DNA from: Prevotellaceae bacterium
GTDB taxonomy: Bacteria; Bacteroidota; Bacteroidia; Bacteroidales; UBA932
Reading direction: 5' to 3'
Length of the DNA stretch: 35,763 nt
Assembly: GCA_031274595.1 (NCBI GenBank)
Contig: JAISPX010000049.1
Coordinates: 1-35,763 of the forward strand
In this document: positions 10,201-17,273 of the stretch, in pieces
Position numbering within the stretch: position 1 is the stretch's first letter
Layout: each line of letters starts with the position of its first letter
Translations under genes and position numbers: made by a program
Notes under the pieces: generated by a model
Seen by the model: only the letters and a program-made list of their open reading frames with translations
Database searches by the model: none
Told to the model about the DNA's origin: nothing

Positions 10201-10561
10201 CGCGTGTAATACCCAAAGCGGTTACTACTACTTCGCTTATTTGTTCGACATCAGATTCCATAATAACATTGACTATGCTTTGTTTCCCCACGACAACTTC
10301 CTGAGTTTTATATCCTAAAAACTGGAAAAGCAAAACAGCGTTTTCGGGTACTCTCAACGTATATTTTCCATCTAAATCAACAGAAGTACCAATACTTGTA
10401 TTTCCTTTCACCGAAACATAAGCCCCGGTTAAGGCTGTTTGTCCATCACTGTCGTAAACAGTACCTGTAACAACTTGTTGCGCCGTTGCTGTTAGTGTAA
10501 AATAAAGCGCGACAAGTGTTGTTGTAAATAATTTTTTAACCATACTGATTTTTTTATTCAT
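7244..10561 (-). CDS. SusC/RagA-like TonB-dependent receptor
   Basis: A receptor of about 1105 residues. It has a signal peptide ending in ATAQQ and a carboxypeptidase-regulatory-like domain (about 28-110: VTGTVYDSDGQTALTGAYVSV...). The probable TonB-box region (EQISEVVVTALGITR) comes next, then the plug (about 120-245) with the SusC signature DIENLTVLKGPAAAALYGS and the end ITTKKG. A large beta barrel ends in aromatic INVKLQF. It forms the energised outer-membrane channel with the SusD protein encoded 10 bp downstream. A second Met at 10543 is an equally possible start. It follows the TIG-phosphoesterase gene by 22 bp, so co-transcription is likely. Energy would come from a TonB/ExbB/ExbD complex such as the one encoded at 25797-28082. 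Confidence 0.95.
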   Translation of the reverse strand: MNKKISMVKKLFTTTLVALYFTLTATAQQVVTGTVYDSDGQTALTGAYVSVKGNTSIGTSVDLDGKYTLRVPENAVLLFQFLGYKTQEVVVGKQSIVNVIMESDVEQISEVVVTALGITREKKALGYAVTKFEGDDLVKTVESNWLDAMSGKVAGLEISSGGTGPMSSRRVTLRGDNSLDFGNNDVLFVVDGVIFNTKPTASGSGANYANADASVDFGNGANDINPDDIENLTVLKGPAAAALYGSLASRGAIVITTKKGREQKGIGVTVNSAVSFEKAGFWPDFQREYGPSTDAINPYCFWTVPADKAPDGIAVSRNSYNRYAFGEKFSPDKMRYLYASRDWDNDTYTKLPFVYADNWYTGLFQTGVTFKNSITIDGNNGKGFSGRFSFTDTRNDWITPNTKSVTQNFVLTMQQELNKYISLSAKVTYNRRYSDNVPISGYDPSNVMYQLVWGYNVNDINKTWKTEYFEGRYNEKNLKDGVLVYPTTSDSWNPYQTLHEALNPIDKDRIIANTSLNIKLHKNLQLDLKGYIDVNNEFRQKMRPKLTPAYINGYYSEQTIRDIDFNLDFMLKYNNNSLFNERLSVTAYFGGTHTANKYNNTKGIIEALEQDYFYSLNNGTQEHPATISSTHAKKKKNSLYGLVTLGWMDTYFLDITARNDWTSTLYEDNWSYFYPSITASILLHNTFNFKEKLPVVNFAKLRLAYTNVGNDTKAYQLYDVYSNSSFPGGYQLPGSMKYLYIKPENITNYEIGLEAKFLKNRVGIDITLYRSPSEDQIVDVPIDQITGASRMNINVATILNTGIEIEATFVPVKTKDFTWTMNVNWAKNKSVLKSMTEDWDPVTPFQLLTSTTIGSRTYIYSFIGEEMYWIYGRDYQKAPEGSYYIDDNGKQIDCSGMKLITESTGNPILDQNPESRIAKVNPDWKAGMTQTIRYKNFSLGMTFAWQYGGNAYSVTNFSLSYIGKLTNSLEGRYDGMMLDGVNAITNPDGSVSYKKNTTIIKDVQNYYTNFKWIRDNTRENTFSTSYFKFKEVRLDYMVPRKLCEKLKILQGASVGIFATNLFCITDFPQYDPETAVVNGTNIMPGIEPMTFPMTRTYGINVKLQF

Positions 10562-10583
10562 ATTATTAATAATTTTCAGATTA

Positions 10584-12551
10584 TCATTGCATTAATGTTG
10601 AAAATGCTTTAGGGCGAGTCATAGTTTCGGTATATTCGTTTCCAAAACCATCCGTAACTTTTATAGTCAAAGTAGATGTTGGATTTGATGCTTTTACACG
10701 AAACATGTGAGTTGTATTGTTTGTTACAAAAGAACTTGTTGGTTCAGATTTTCCTACTTCAAAACGTTTTGCTTCATAAGAAATAATATGCAGAGGATCT
10801 TTTGCGCTGATACGTGTTACGTTAAGCGGCGTTTCTCCTTCTTTTACTTCAATTGTCCATGCAGGGTCGTGATTCCAAACATTTATCAAAACATAATTAT
10901 CGGTACTTTCATTAATATATTCGCCGGCATAAATTGCTTCAAACAATACTTTGTGCGCATCTGAAGCATTTGGAGTATATTTTTCCGCTGTTATTTGTAT
11001 TTCATTGCGGTCGTAAGTTCTAAACTGTTTTGTTTTCGGATAACCAATACTTTTGTAATACCATTTTATATCACGTCCTGATATTTCATAAACTCCGTAT
11101 CCTCCAGGCTCTCCATCTTTGCAAATGTGGTTTCCGGCATATCCATTTTTGCCTGTCCACCACCATGTAGCACAAACAGCGCCTGTATTATGTTCAAAAT
11201 GATTACCTTCCATGACATTATAATTAAGGTGAGTATGACCAGTGAGATAATGCACTGTAGAAAATTCAGCAAAACAATTTCTCAATTCTGTTCCGTTCTG
11301 CAATGCCAGCGAATGTGTCTGATTTCCTCCGCTTATGCCTACTTTGTAAAGAGGGCAGTGCATTGCAACTATAACAGGCGTGGTTTTGTCGGTAATTGTT
11401 GCAAGGTCTTTTTTCAGCCATTCTATTTGTTCGGTAACAATCTTTTCATTATAATTTCTGTCGCCCGTAGCGCCTTGAACGCCTCCTGTATTGATATATT
11501 CAACATTATCCAAAACTACATAATGAATTTCACCTATATTGAATGAATAATACGTGGGACCTACAACAGTTTTGTAAGTTTGTTCTGCCAGCCAGTCGTT
11601 TGCAATATACGGATTATTATCGTGATTACCAATAGTATTAAAAAGCGGACATCCTATAGATTTTATTGATTGAATATAATCGGGTAAAGAATAATTATTG
11701 TCATACCAATAAGCATCCCAACTCATGTCGCCAAGAGTAAGACCATAGATTTTTTTGTTCAATATGCCGTATTGGACACACATATCTTTTGTTTCTTTAA
11801 GAAAGTTTTGTTCAAATTGGCTCAAGTCGTTATTACGATTTGCCAAATGCAAATCAGCCATAGCCAAAAGCGTATATTCGGATTGGTCTGTCTGAGTCAG
11901 ACTAAAGTTTTTTTGTTCAACCACAGTTTGTGATTCTGTAAGGTAATCGTAGAACTGCGCCATACTGTTTAATAACGGCGCTTCGTATCCCGAAGGAACA
12001 GATATGAATACATAACCGTTTTTCTTTTCGGACGATAAGTAATAAATACCGTTTTCGTCGGTAACAGTTACTTCAAAGCCATCGGAAACAACAACGCCAG
12101 GAACGCCAGCTCCGTTGCAATAAACAACGCCTTTAACGTTTTTGCCTGCAACGTCCGGAATATTCAAATTAGCAAGAATTATTACATTCAAATAATTCAG
12201 CGCTTCAGTGATATCCCCGCGCGTTACATAAAAAGCATAAATTGCGGTATTCATTTCATCAGGAACTGTGAATGTAACCGAATTGCTTGTTACGGAAGTT
12301 ACCGAAACGGTAATGTTTGTGGAGTTGTTTGCCTTAAATGTAAGAATGTCGCCAATTTCAAATCCGCTTCCCATAATCGTTACCTGCGCTCCCTTGTAAG
12401 TTTCAACTACAGGAGGAATTATTACACCTGTAATATTGAGAGTAGTCATTGTTAAACTTTCGTCTTCCTTGTCGCAACTTGTAAATCCACAGGTAATGAC
12501 AATTACTGTTAATGCCATCATTAGACATAATTTTAATTTTGATTTTTTCAT
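10584..12551 (-). CDS. lipoprotein metallophosphoesterase with N-terminal TIG domain
   Basis: The product is 655 residues with a lipoprotein signal (FTSC, Cys26). Residues 38-125 look like an IPT/TIG domain (GAQVTIMGSGFEIGD). Residues 138-215 are a carboxypeptidase-regulatory-like domain (VKGVVYCNGAGVPGVVVSDG). Residues 226-450 are a calcineurin-like phosphoesterase: ADLH (Asp233, His235), GDMSWD (Asp275), GNHD (Asn309, His310, Asp311), AMH (His398) and GHTH (His439, His441). Unlike the paralogue at 3433-5667, every metal ligand is the canonical one. The C-terminal part (490-650) matches the beta-rich end of that paralogue. It precedes susC directly. It probably cleaves a phosphomonoester or phosphodiester at the cell surface, using the TIG domain as spacer or binder. 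Confidence 0.87.
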   Translation of the reverse strand: MKKSKLKLCLMMALTVIVITCGFTSCDKEDESLTMTTLNITGVIIPPVVETYKGAQVTIMGSGFEIGDILTFKANNSTNITVSVTSVTSNSVTFTVPDEMNTAIYAFYVTRGDITEALNYLNVIILANLNIPDVAGKNVKGVVYCNGAGVPGVVVSDGFEVTVTDENGIYYLSSEKKNGYVFISVPSGYEAPLLNSMAQFYDYLTESQTVVEQKNFSLTQTDQSEYTLLAMADLHLANRNNDLSQFEQNFLKETKDMCVQYGILNKKIYGLTLGDMSWDAYWYDNNYSLPDYIQSIKSIGCPLFNTIGNHDNNPYIANDWLAEQTYKTVVGPTYYSFNIGEIHYVVLDNVEYINTGGVQGATGDRNYNEKIVTEQIEWLKKDLATITDKTTPVIVAMHCPLYKVGISGGNQTHSLALQNGTELRNCFAEFSTVHYLTGHTHLNYNVMEGNHFEHNTGAVCATWWWTGKNGYAGNHICKDGEPGGYGVYEISGRDIKWYYKSIGYPKTKQFRTYDRNEIQITAEKYTPNASDAHKVLFEAIYAGEYINESTDNYVLINVWNHDPAWTIEVKEGETPLNVTRISAKDPLHIISYEAKRFEVGKSEPTSSFVTNNTTHMFRVKASNPTSTLTIKVTDGFGNEYTETMTRPKAFSTLMQ

Positions 12552-12660
12552 TTTATCTATTATTTTATAGTTTTATATATTTATTAAAAATTCATGTAAT
12601 TTATTAAAAATCATAAAATTGTATTTTGTATTTATCTGCAATAATTTCATAATTTACAAC

Positions 12661-14073
12661 TTAACAATTCGCTTTTTCTTTTTTCCAAGTTGTAGCACAG
12701 AATACAGCCCCTACAATACTTGCAACTGTAAACATCCAAAAAGTTGCATCCCAACCGTTAGATTGAGAAACTGCTCCCATAACTATTTTTGCCAGCACTG
12801 CATCTCCGAGAAGATAACCAAACAATCCCACAAAACCTGCGGCAGTACCTGCTGCGTTTTTCGGAACAAGATTTAATGCCTGAACGCCAATAAGTGCAAC
12901 AGGTCCGTAAATGCAAAAACCTATTTGGCAAAGTGACATATAAACAACAGTGCGACATATCGCTGCAGGGTCGCCGCCAAAAGTTTGCGCAAACCATTCC
13001 GCAACAGGCATTGCCTGCCAATAAACCAAAATTCCTATAAGCACCAATACCATATATATAACGTTAGCAGGAGCGCAACGACCCTTGAAAAATTTTGCTG
13101 AAATCAATCCGCAAATTATTGTTCCCGGAACTCCTGCATAGTTGTGTAACGAAAATGCCAAATTGCTTTGACTTGAATTCATGATATTCATTTCCTGCAA
13201 ATAAACAGGCGCCCAGTCGCTTATGCCGTAACGTATGAGATAAACAAATGCATTTGCAACGGCGATAAGCCAAAGTATTTTGTTTTTGAAAATATAATCA
13301 ACAAAAAGACGCTTGAAAGGAATTTTTATTTCTTCGTCTTTGGCGTTTTGTTTTCCCGAAAAGTCATTGCGATATTCGTCAATAGGAGGAAGTCCGCACG
13401 ATTGCGGAGTGTCGCGCAAAGCCCACCAACAAAATCCAGCAAACAAAATAGCAACCAGACTCGGAAATATAAAAGATGCACGCCATGTTTGTTCTATTCC
13501 TAAAACCAAGAATATGCCGACACCTAAGGTTACAAGTAAACCTAAAGACCCACTGCCAATAGTGTGAGACGTATTCCATACGGACATCTTAAAACTTCGT
13601 TCGTTTTGCGAAAACCAATGCGCCATTATTCTTCCGCAAGGAGGCCAACCCATTCCCGACAGCCAACCGACCAACAACATAAGCGAGAAAATTATAATCA
13701 CATTGTATGTTATATTATTTGCGTTAAATGGAATTAATCCTGCGCCTATCATCAAAAAGGATGATAGTATTAGACCTATTACAAGAAATTTTCGGGCGTC
13801 GCTACGGTCTGAAATGCTTCCCATAATAAATTTACTGAATGCGTAAGCTATGGAAATAGCAGAACCTGCAATACCGACACTTGCTTTGTCAAGCAAACCG
13901 TTTTCTATCATTCCCGGCGCTGCCAGCGATAAATTTTTTCTTACCAAATAATATGCAGCATAACCGAAAAATGCTCCTAAAAATACTTTTAAACGCATTT
14001 TTTTGTAGGTCGTATCTATTTTTCCCTTTTCAATCAGTGGTTTATATGCCGGAGGCTGTAAAAGATTTTTCAT
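12661..14073 (-). CDS. glpT: glycerol-3-phosphate transporter (MFS, GlpT type)
   Basis: A 470-residue, 12-helix organophosphate:phosphate antiporter. Diagnostic segments are YYLVRKNLSLA with Arg45, GMGWPPCGR (140-148), SVWNTSHTIGSG with His170, and YLIRYGISDWAPVYL with Arg281. These align with Arg45, His165 and Arg269 that bind the phosphate of G3P in E. coli GlpT. It brings G3P across the inner membrane in exchange for inorganic phosphate. It lies 69 bp after glpD and 109 bp before the TIG-phosphoesterase gene, all on one strand. A -7-like site (CAAAATTA read in reverse, 14090-14097) could add a weak internal promoter. A UhpT-like hexose-phosphate or UhpC-type sensor is less likely given the neighbouring glpD. 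Confidence 0.92.
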   Translation of the reverse strand: MKNLLQPPAYKPLIEKGKIDTTYKKMRLKVFLGAFFGYAAYYLVRKNLSLAAPGMIENGLLDKASVGIAGSAISIAYAFSKFIMGSISDRSDARKFLVIGLILSSFLMIGAGLIPFNANNITYNVIIIFSLMLLVGWLSGMGWPPCGRIMAHWFSQNERSFKMSVWNTSHTIGSGSLGLLVTLGVGIFLVLGIEQTWRASFIFPSLVAILFAGFCWWALRDTPQSCGLPPIDEYRNDFSGKQNAKDEEIKIPFKRLFVDYIFKNKILWLIAVANAFVYLIRYGISDWAPVYLQEMNIMNSSQSNLAFSLHNYAGVPGTIICGLISAKFFKGRCAPANVIYMVLVLIGILVYWQAMPVAEWFAQTFGGDPAAICRTVVYMSLCQIGFCIYGPVALIGVQALNLVPKNAAGTAAGFVGLFGYLLGDAVLAKIVMGAVSQSNGWDATFWMFTVASIVGAVFCATTWKKEKANC

Positions 14074-14142
14074 AAAATTATTTTGGCTGCAAAATTATTA
14101 CTTATTTATTTAATTAATGTTTCAATAATATTAAAATTATGT

Positions 14143-15708
14143 TTATATCATTATATAATTTCTCACTATTTCGCTGTATGCTTTTATCTGTTCATCAATC
14201 CACGATTGGTCTTTTTTCATTTCTTCTGACATAATTTCGGCAATGCGAGGCGATATTTTCAATGCTTCGCGGGCATCAATGTATTGCAGACGTACGCGAC
14301 GTGCAAGTACATCATCTAAGGTACGCGCCATTTCTTTCCTAATCGCCCAAATCACTTCGGCAACAGTGTAATCGTACTTTGATGATATTTTTTCTGCATA
14401 TTTTGGATTTTCGTTTGTTAATTTTACAATTTCGGGTTCATCACTGCCGTAAACATACAAATGATTTTTAAAGTCAGGATTTTTACGATAACCGTGAATA
14501 TGTAATTTTTTGGTAATACATTTTCTTTTTTCAATCAATCCAATGTTAATTGCCTTATTTATAGTATCCTGTGCCATTAATCGGTATGATGTCCATTTTC
14601 CGCCTGTTATTGTTATAAGTTTACTGTCGGAAACTATAATTTTGTGACTTCGTGAGATTTCTTTTGTTTTTTTTCCTGCTTTTTTGGGCGCTGACAATGG
14701 ACGTTGTCCTGCAAATACAGATAAAACGTCGTTGCGTGTAGGCGCAGGATTCATATACAAACCGGCAGTTCTCAGAATGAAATCAATTTCCTGTTCCAAT
14801 GGTTTGGGTTCACTTTCGGGTATTTCGCGCAGGATATCTGTTGTACCGACAACAACCTTATTGTGCCATGGAACGGCAAACAATACACGTCCATCGCCTG
14901 TTTTTGGAACCATTATTGCATAATCGCTTTGTAAAAACTTCATATCCAATACTATATGTACGCCTTGACTTGGTTGTATCATTTTTGGAGTGTTCGGTTT
15001 ATCCATTTTTATTATATCATCGATAAAAATACCTGAAGCGTTAATTACTGCTTTTGATTTTACGTCATATTGTTTTCCTGTTTCTTTATCGGTAACTTTT
15101 ACACCTGCAATTTTACCGTCGGCGCTATGAATAAGAGAATCTACAGATGCGTAATTTACAGCACAACCTCCGTTTTCGACACAGGTTTGTGCAAGATTAA
15201 CAGCCATTCTTGCGTCATCAAATTGTCCATCATGATACATAATTCCGCCTTTCAGATTTTTTTCGACAGACGTAGGAATATATTTCAACACTTTCTTTTT
15301 CGATATAAATCTGCTGCGTCCGTATCCAAAACCGAATGAAAGAATATCATAAAAAGTCAATCCGCAAAAGTAAAGCAAATTATCCCAATATCTGTAGTTT
15401 GCAATAACAAAAGACTGGTCTTTTACTAAATGCGGAACGTTTGCTTTCATTCGTCCGCGCTCGCGCAAAGCTTCCAAAACAAGCATTACATCTCCTTTTT
15501 GCAAATAACGGACGCCGCCATGTACTAATTTTGTACTTTTGCTTGATGTAGATTTTGCAAAATCATCTTTCTCAAATAATACTACATTAAATCCCCGTGT
15601 TGCCGCATCTACGGCGCACCCGAGACCTGTTGCCCCTCCGCCGATAACTATTACATCCCATATTTTGTCCGAGTCTGAAATTTGCAATATTTGTTTATCT
15701 CTATTCAT
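14143..15708 (-). CDS. glpD: FAD-dependent glycerol-3-phosphate dehydrogenase
   Basis: A 521-residue FAD enzyme. The dinucleotide-binding fold is at the start (VIGGGATGLGCAVDAATRG, 21-39), followed by the family signature SSKSTKLVHGGVRYL (about 55-69). The TGGKWTSYRLMAQD segment lies in the substrate/FAD part, and the C-terminal helical cap domain contains EVIWAIRKEMARTLDDVLARR. It oxidises G3P to dihydroxyacetone phosphate at the inner membrane and passes electrons to quinone. It is the first gene of the minus-strand run and is divergent from the DeoR-type regulator gene. No glycerol kinase or facilitator is nearby, so the pathway here appears to start from G3P itself. Confidence 0.95.
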   Translation of the reverse strand: MNRDKQILQISDSDKIWDVIVIGGGATGLGCAVDAATRGFNVVLFEKDDFAKSTSSKSTKLVHGGVRYLQKGDVMLVLEALRERGRMKANVPHLVKDQSFVIANYRYWDNLLYFCGLTFYDILSFGFGYGRSRFISKKKVLKYIPTSVEKNLKGGIMYHDGQFDDARMAVNLAQTCVENGGCAVNYASVDSLIHSADGKIAGVKVTDKETGKQYDVKSKAVINASGIFIDDIIKMDKPNTPKMIQPSQGVHIVLDMKFLQSDYAIMVPKTGDGRVLFAVPWHNKVVVGTTDILREIPESEPKPLEQEIDFILRTAGLYMNPAPTRNDVLSVFAGQRPLSAPKKAGKKTKEISRSHKIIVSDSKLITITGGKWTSYRLMAQDTINKAINIGLIEKRKCITKKLHIHGYRKNPDFKNHLYVYGSDEPEIVKLTNENPKYAEKISSKYDYTVAEVIWAIRKEMARTLDDVLARRVRLQYIDAREALKISPRIAEIMSEEMKKDQSWIDEQIKAYSEIVRNYIMI

Positions 15709-15771
15709 CTATATTTTTATATTTTTAATTTTAACTTTCAAAACAAAATGATTTTGCTTTCATTTTTACTG

Positions 15772-15804
15772 CAAATTTATAGATTATATTTTCATATAAA
15801 CAAA
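15772..15804 (-). promoter_or_regulatory. predicted glpD promoter
   Basis: Read on the minus strand this is TTTG (15804-15801), 21 bases, then TAAATTTG (15779-15772), an exact match to TAnnTTTG. It lies about 65 bases before the glpD start and would drive the whole glp/sus run. Confidence 0.55.
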
Positions 15805-15841
15805 AAATATCTTATTTTTCGATTTAAAATTTGCATAAATG

Positions 15842-15862
15842 TTTCATATTGTTTCGTTTTGA
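15842..15862 (+). promoter_or_regulatory. possible DeoR-family operator
   Basis: TTTCA at 15842 and TTTCG at 15852 are spaced ten bases apart, about one helical turn, and are followed by TTTTGA. Tandem TTTCR units are typical of several DeoR-family operators. It sits between the two divergent promoters. Further TTTCAT copies occur near 15759 and 15790. No binding is shown; this is pattern inference. Confidence 0.35.
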
Positions 15863-15973
15863 TAAAAATATTAAGTGTTAAAATTTTGACATCCTATTTA
15901 TATTTTTTTAGAAAAAATATTGATTTATATACAAATATAATCTCATATTATTTAATTCTTATAATTATATTAT

Positions 15974-16002
15974 TTTGAAATGAAATTTATTTATTATTTT
16001 TG
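15974..16002 (+). promoter_or_regulatory. predicted glpR promoter
   Basis: TTTG at 15974-15977, 17 bases, then TATTTTTG at 15995-16002, an exact TAnnTTTG match. It lies 27 bases before the ATG at 16030. The spacing is slightly short for the consensus. Confidence 0.45.
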
Positions 16003-16029
16003 CCAAATACTAATTATACAAAATTATAT

Positions 16030-16791
16030 ATGACTCTTACAGAAAGACATTCGCAAATTCTTGATATATTGCACAAACAAGGCTCCGTATCTGTTTTGGA
16101 TTTGGCTAATCAATTAGATGTTTCAAGCGTAACCATACGTAAAGATTTGAGTTTCCTTGAACAAAAAGAATTGCTGTATCGCACGCACGGCAGCGCAATA
16201 CTTATCAATCCGTATATCAACGACAGACATGTTAACGTTAAGGAAAAACTGTACATGGAAGAAAAACGATTGATTGGTATTCGCGCAGCAGAATTAATAA
16301 CGACTAACGATTCTATAATTATTGCTTCGGGAACAACAATTCATGCTTTTGCTCGTCAGATTCAAACAAAAGAACATCTTACGGTTATTTCGGCGGCGTT
16401 GAATGTTACAAATATTTTGGCTCGCAATAAAAATATAGATATTATTCAACTCGGCGGTTTTGTACGTAATACTTCTTTATCAACTGTAGGAAACTATGCG
16501 GAAAAAATGCTTGAAGATTTTTCATGCAGTAAACTGTACATTGGCGTAGATGGAATTGATTTGGATTATGGTTTGACTACAACAAATGCAATGGAAGCAA
16601 CTCTTAACAGAGTGATGATGAAAGTGTCGCAAAAAACTATTGTACTTGCCGATTCATCAAAGTTCGGACGGCGTGGATTCAGCAAAATTTGCGATTTAAA
16701 TTCTGTTGACCACATAATTACAGATAAAAATATTTCGCAAAAAACGCTTGACGGATTGCACGAACATGGAATTGAAGTTTCGATAGTGTAA
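16030..16791 (+). CDS. glpR: DeoR-family repressor, GlpR-like
   Basis: The start at 16030 (MTLTERHSQIL) was chosen over 16000 because DeoR proteins start just before the helix-turn-helix and the upstream bases contain the promoter. The product is 253 residues. The N-terminal winged helix (about 5-57) has VSVLDLANQLDVSSVTIRKDL, the DeoR signature. The C-terminal sugar-phosphate sensor (about 75-240) has IASGTT (residues about 98-103), GG (near 148) and LADSSKFG. The ligand in this family is a phosphorylated metabolite, and here G3P is the natural candidate. It is divergent from glpD and probably represses the glp/sus run until G3P appears. The symbol rests mostly on context. Confidence 0.8.
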   Translation: MTLTERHSQILDILHKQGSVSVLDLANQLDVSSVTIRKDLSFLEQKELLYRTHGSAILINPYINDRHVNVKEKLYMEEKRLIGIRAAELITTNDSIIIASGTTIHAFARQIQTKEHLTVISAALNVTNILARNKNIDIIQLGGFVRNTSLSTVGNYAEKMLEDFSCSKLYIGVDGIDLDYGLTTTNAMEATLNRVMMKVSQKTIVLADSSKFGRRGFSKICDLNSVDHIITDKNISQKTLDGLHEHGIEVSIV

Positions 16792-16794
16792 TAA

Positions 16795-17033
16795 TGCAGT
16801 TACAAAACGGAACTCGCGGCATTGGACAGGAGAATACATTTGTCGCTAAAAAGATTGACCAAAGCGAAGATAAAGCCAACGAAAAATAAGGTAACGAGCA
16901 AGTTACAAACGCAGAAACGCCATCAATACCGAAAAGGTTGCAAGAATACAAGCAGGCAATTGGCGAAAGGCTTGTTATTGCAAGCATACCGAAATACGAC
17001 AGTGAAAATAAATCGAAAATGTTTAAAATATGA
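16795..17033 (+). pseudogene. frameshifted 3' remnant of an unknown, possibly mobile-element, gene
   Basis: Protein-like sequence runs through two frames. One frame reads YKTELAALDRRIHLSLK. After a shift in an A-run near 16849-16854 the next reads KIDQSEDKANEK, stop (16887-16889), then IPKRLQEYKQAIGERLVIAS ending IPKYDSENKSKMFKI and a stop at 17031-17033. The amphipathic, charged character and the clean end look like the C-terminus of a real protein, possibly the helicase/methylase-type protein of Bacteroides conjugative elements, but I cannot confirm the family. No intact reading frame exists. It starts just after glpR. Confidence 0.4.
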
Positions 17034-17273
17034 CTTATTCTCCAAAGCAAATAGTTGTCCAAAATATTGAAATATTGAATTATAGTAGTGCCCCCTCTGC
17101 AAGGCAAAACAACTGTAGCATAATACTAATAATCAAAAAACCATTAAGCGCACCTTGATGCTGGTTAGTATTAAAACCGTTGACCGAGAGACTTTACGAA
17201 AAACGAACTTAAATCGCAGCAATTGTATAGCATCTACGTTTGCAGCAAAATTGACTTAGTAATGAGCGACTAA
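17034..17273. other. gene-free gap with imperfect hairpin
   Basis: No gene is seen. A nested dyad is present: AATACTAA (17122-17129) pairs with TTAGTATT (17165-17172), and inside it ATCAA (17132-17136) pairs with TTGAT (17155-17159). There is no T-run directly after it, so it is not a clear terminator; its role is unknown. Confidence 0.3.

Larger units (their letters stand above)
15709..16029. promoter_or_regulatory. divergent glpD / glpR control region
   Basis: This 321-bp AT-rich gap separates glpD (minus) from the DeoR-type regulator (plus). It holds one promoter-like site for each direction and a TTTCR-repeat region between them, annotated separately. No gene is seen in it. Confidence 0.6.

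Noticed and set aside
12661-14073. UhpC/UhpT-type hexose-phosphate sensor or carrier
   Set aside because: Substrate residues and the adjacent glpD gene fit GlpT better; no uhpA/B-type regulators are present.
16822-17070. Plus-strand ORF of 82 codons read as an intact gene
   Set aside because: Its translation is extremely Lys/Arg/Thr-rich, and the protein-like signal shifts to another frame within it, so it is part of a frameshifted remnant.
17122-17172. Integron attC-like site
   Set aside because: The dyad is imperfect, lacks the conserved attC core triplets, and no integrase or cassette is nearby.
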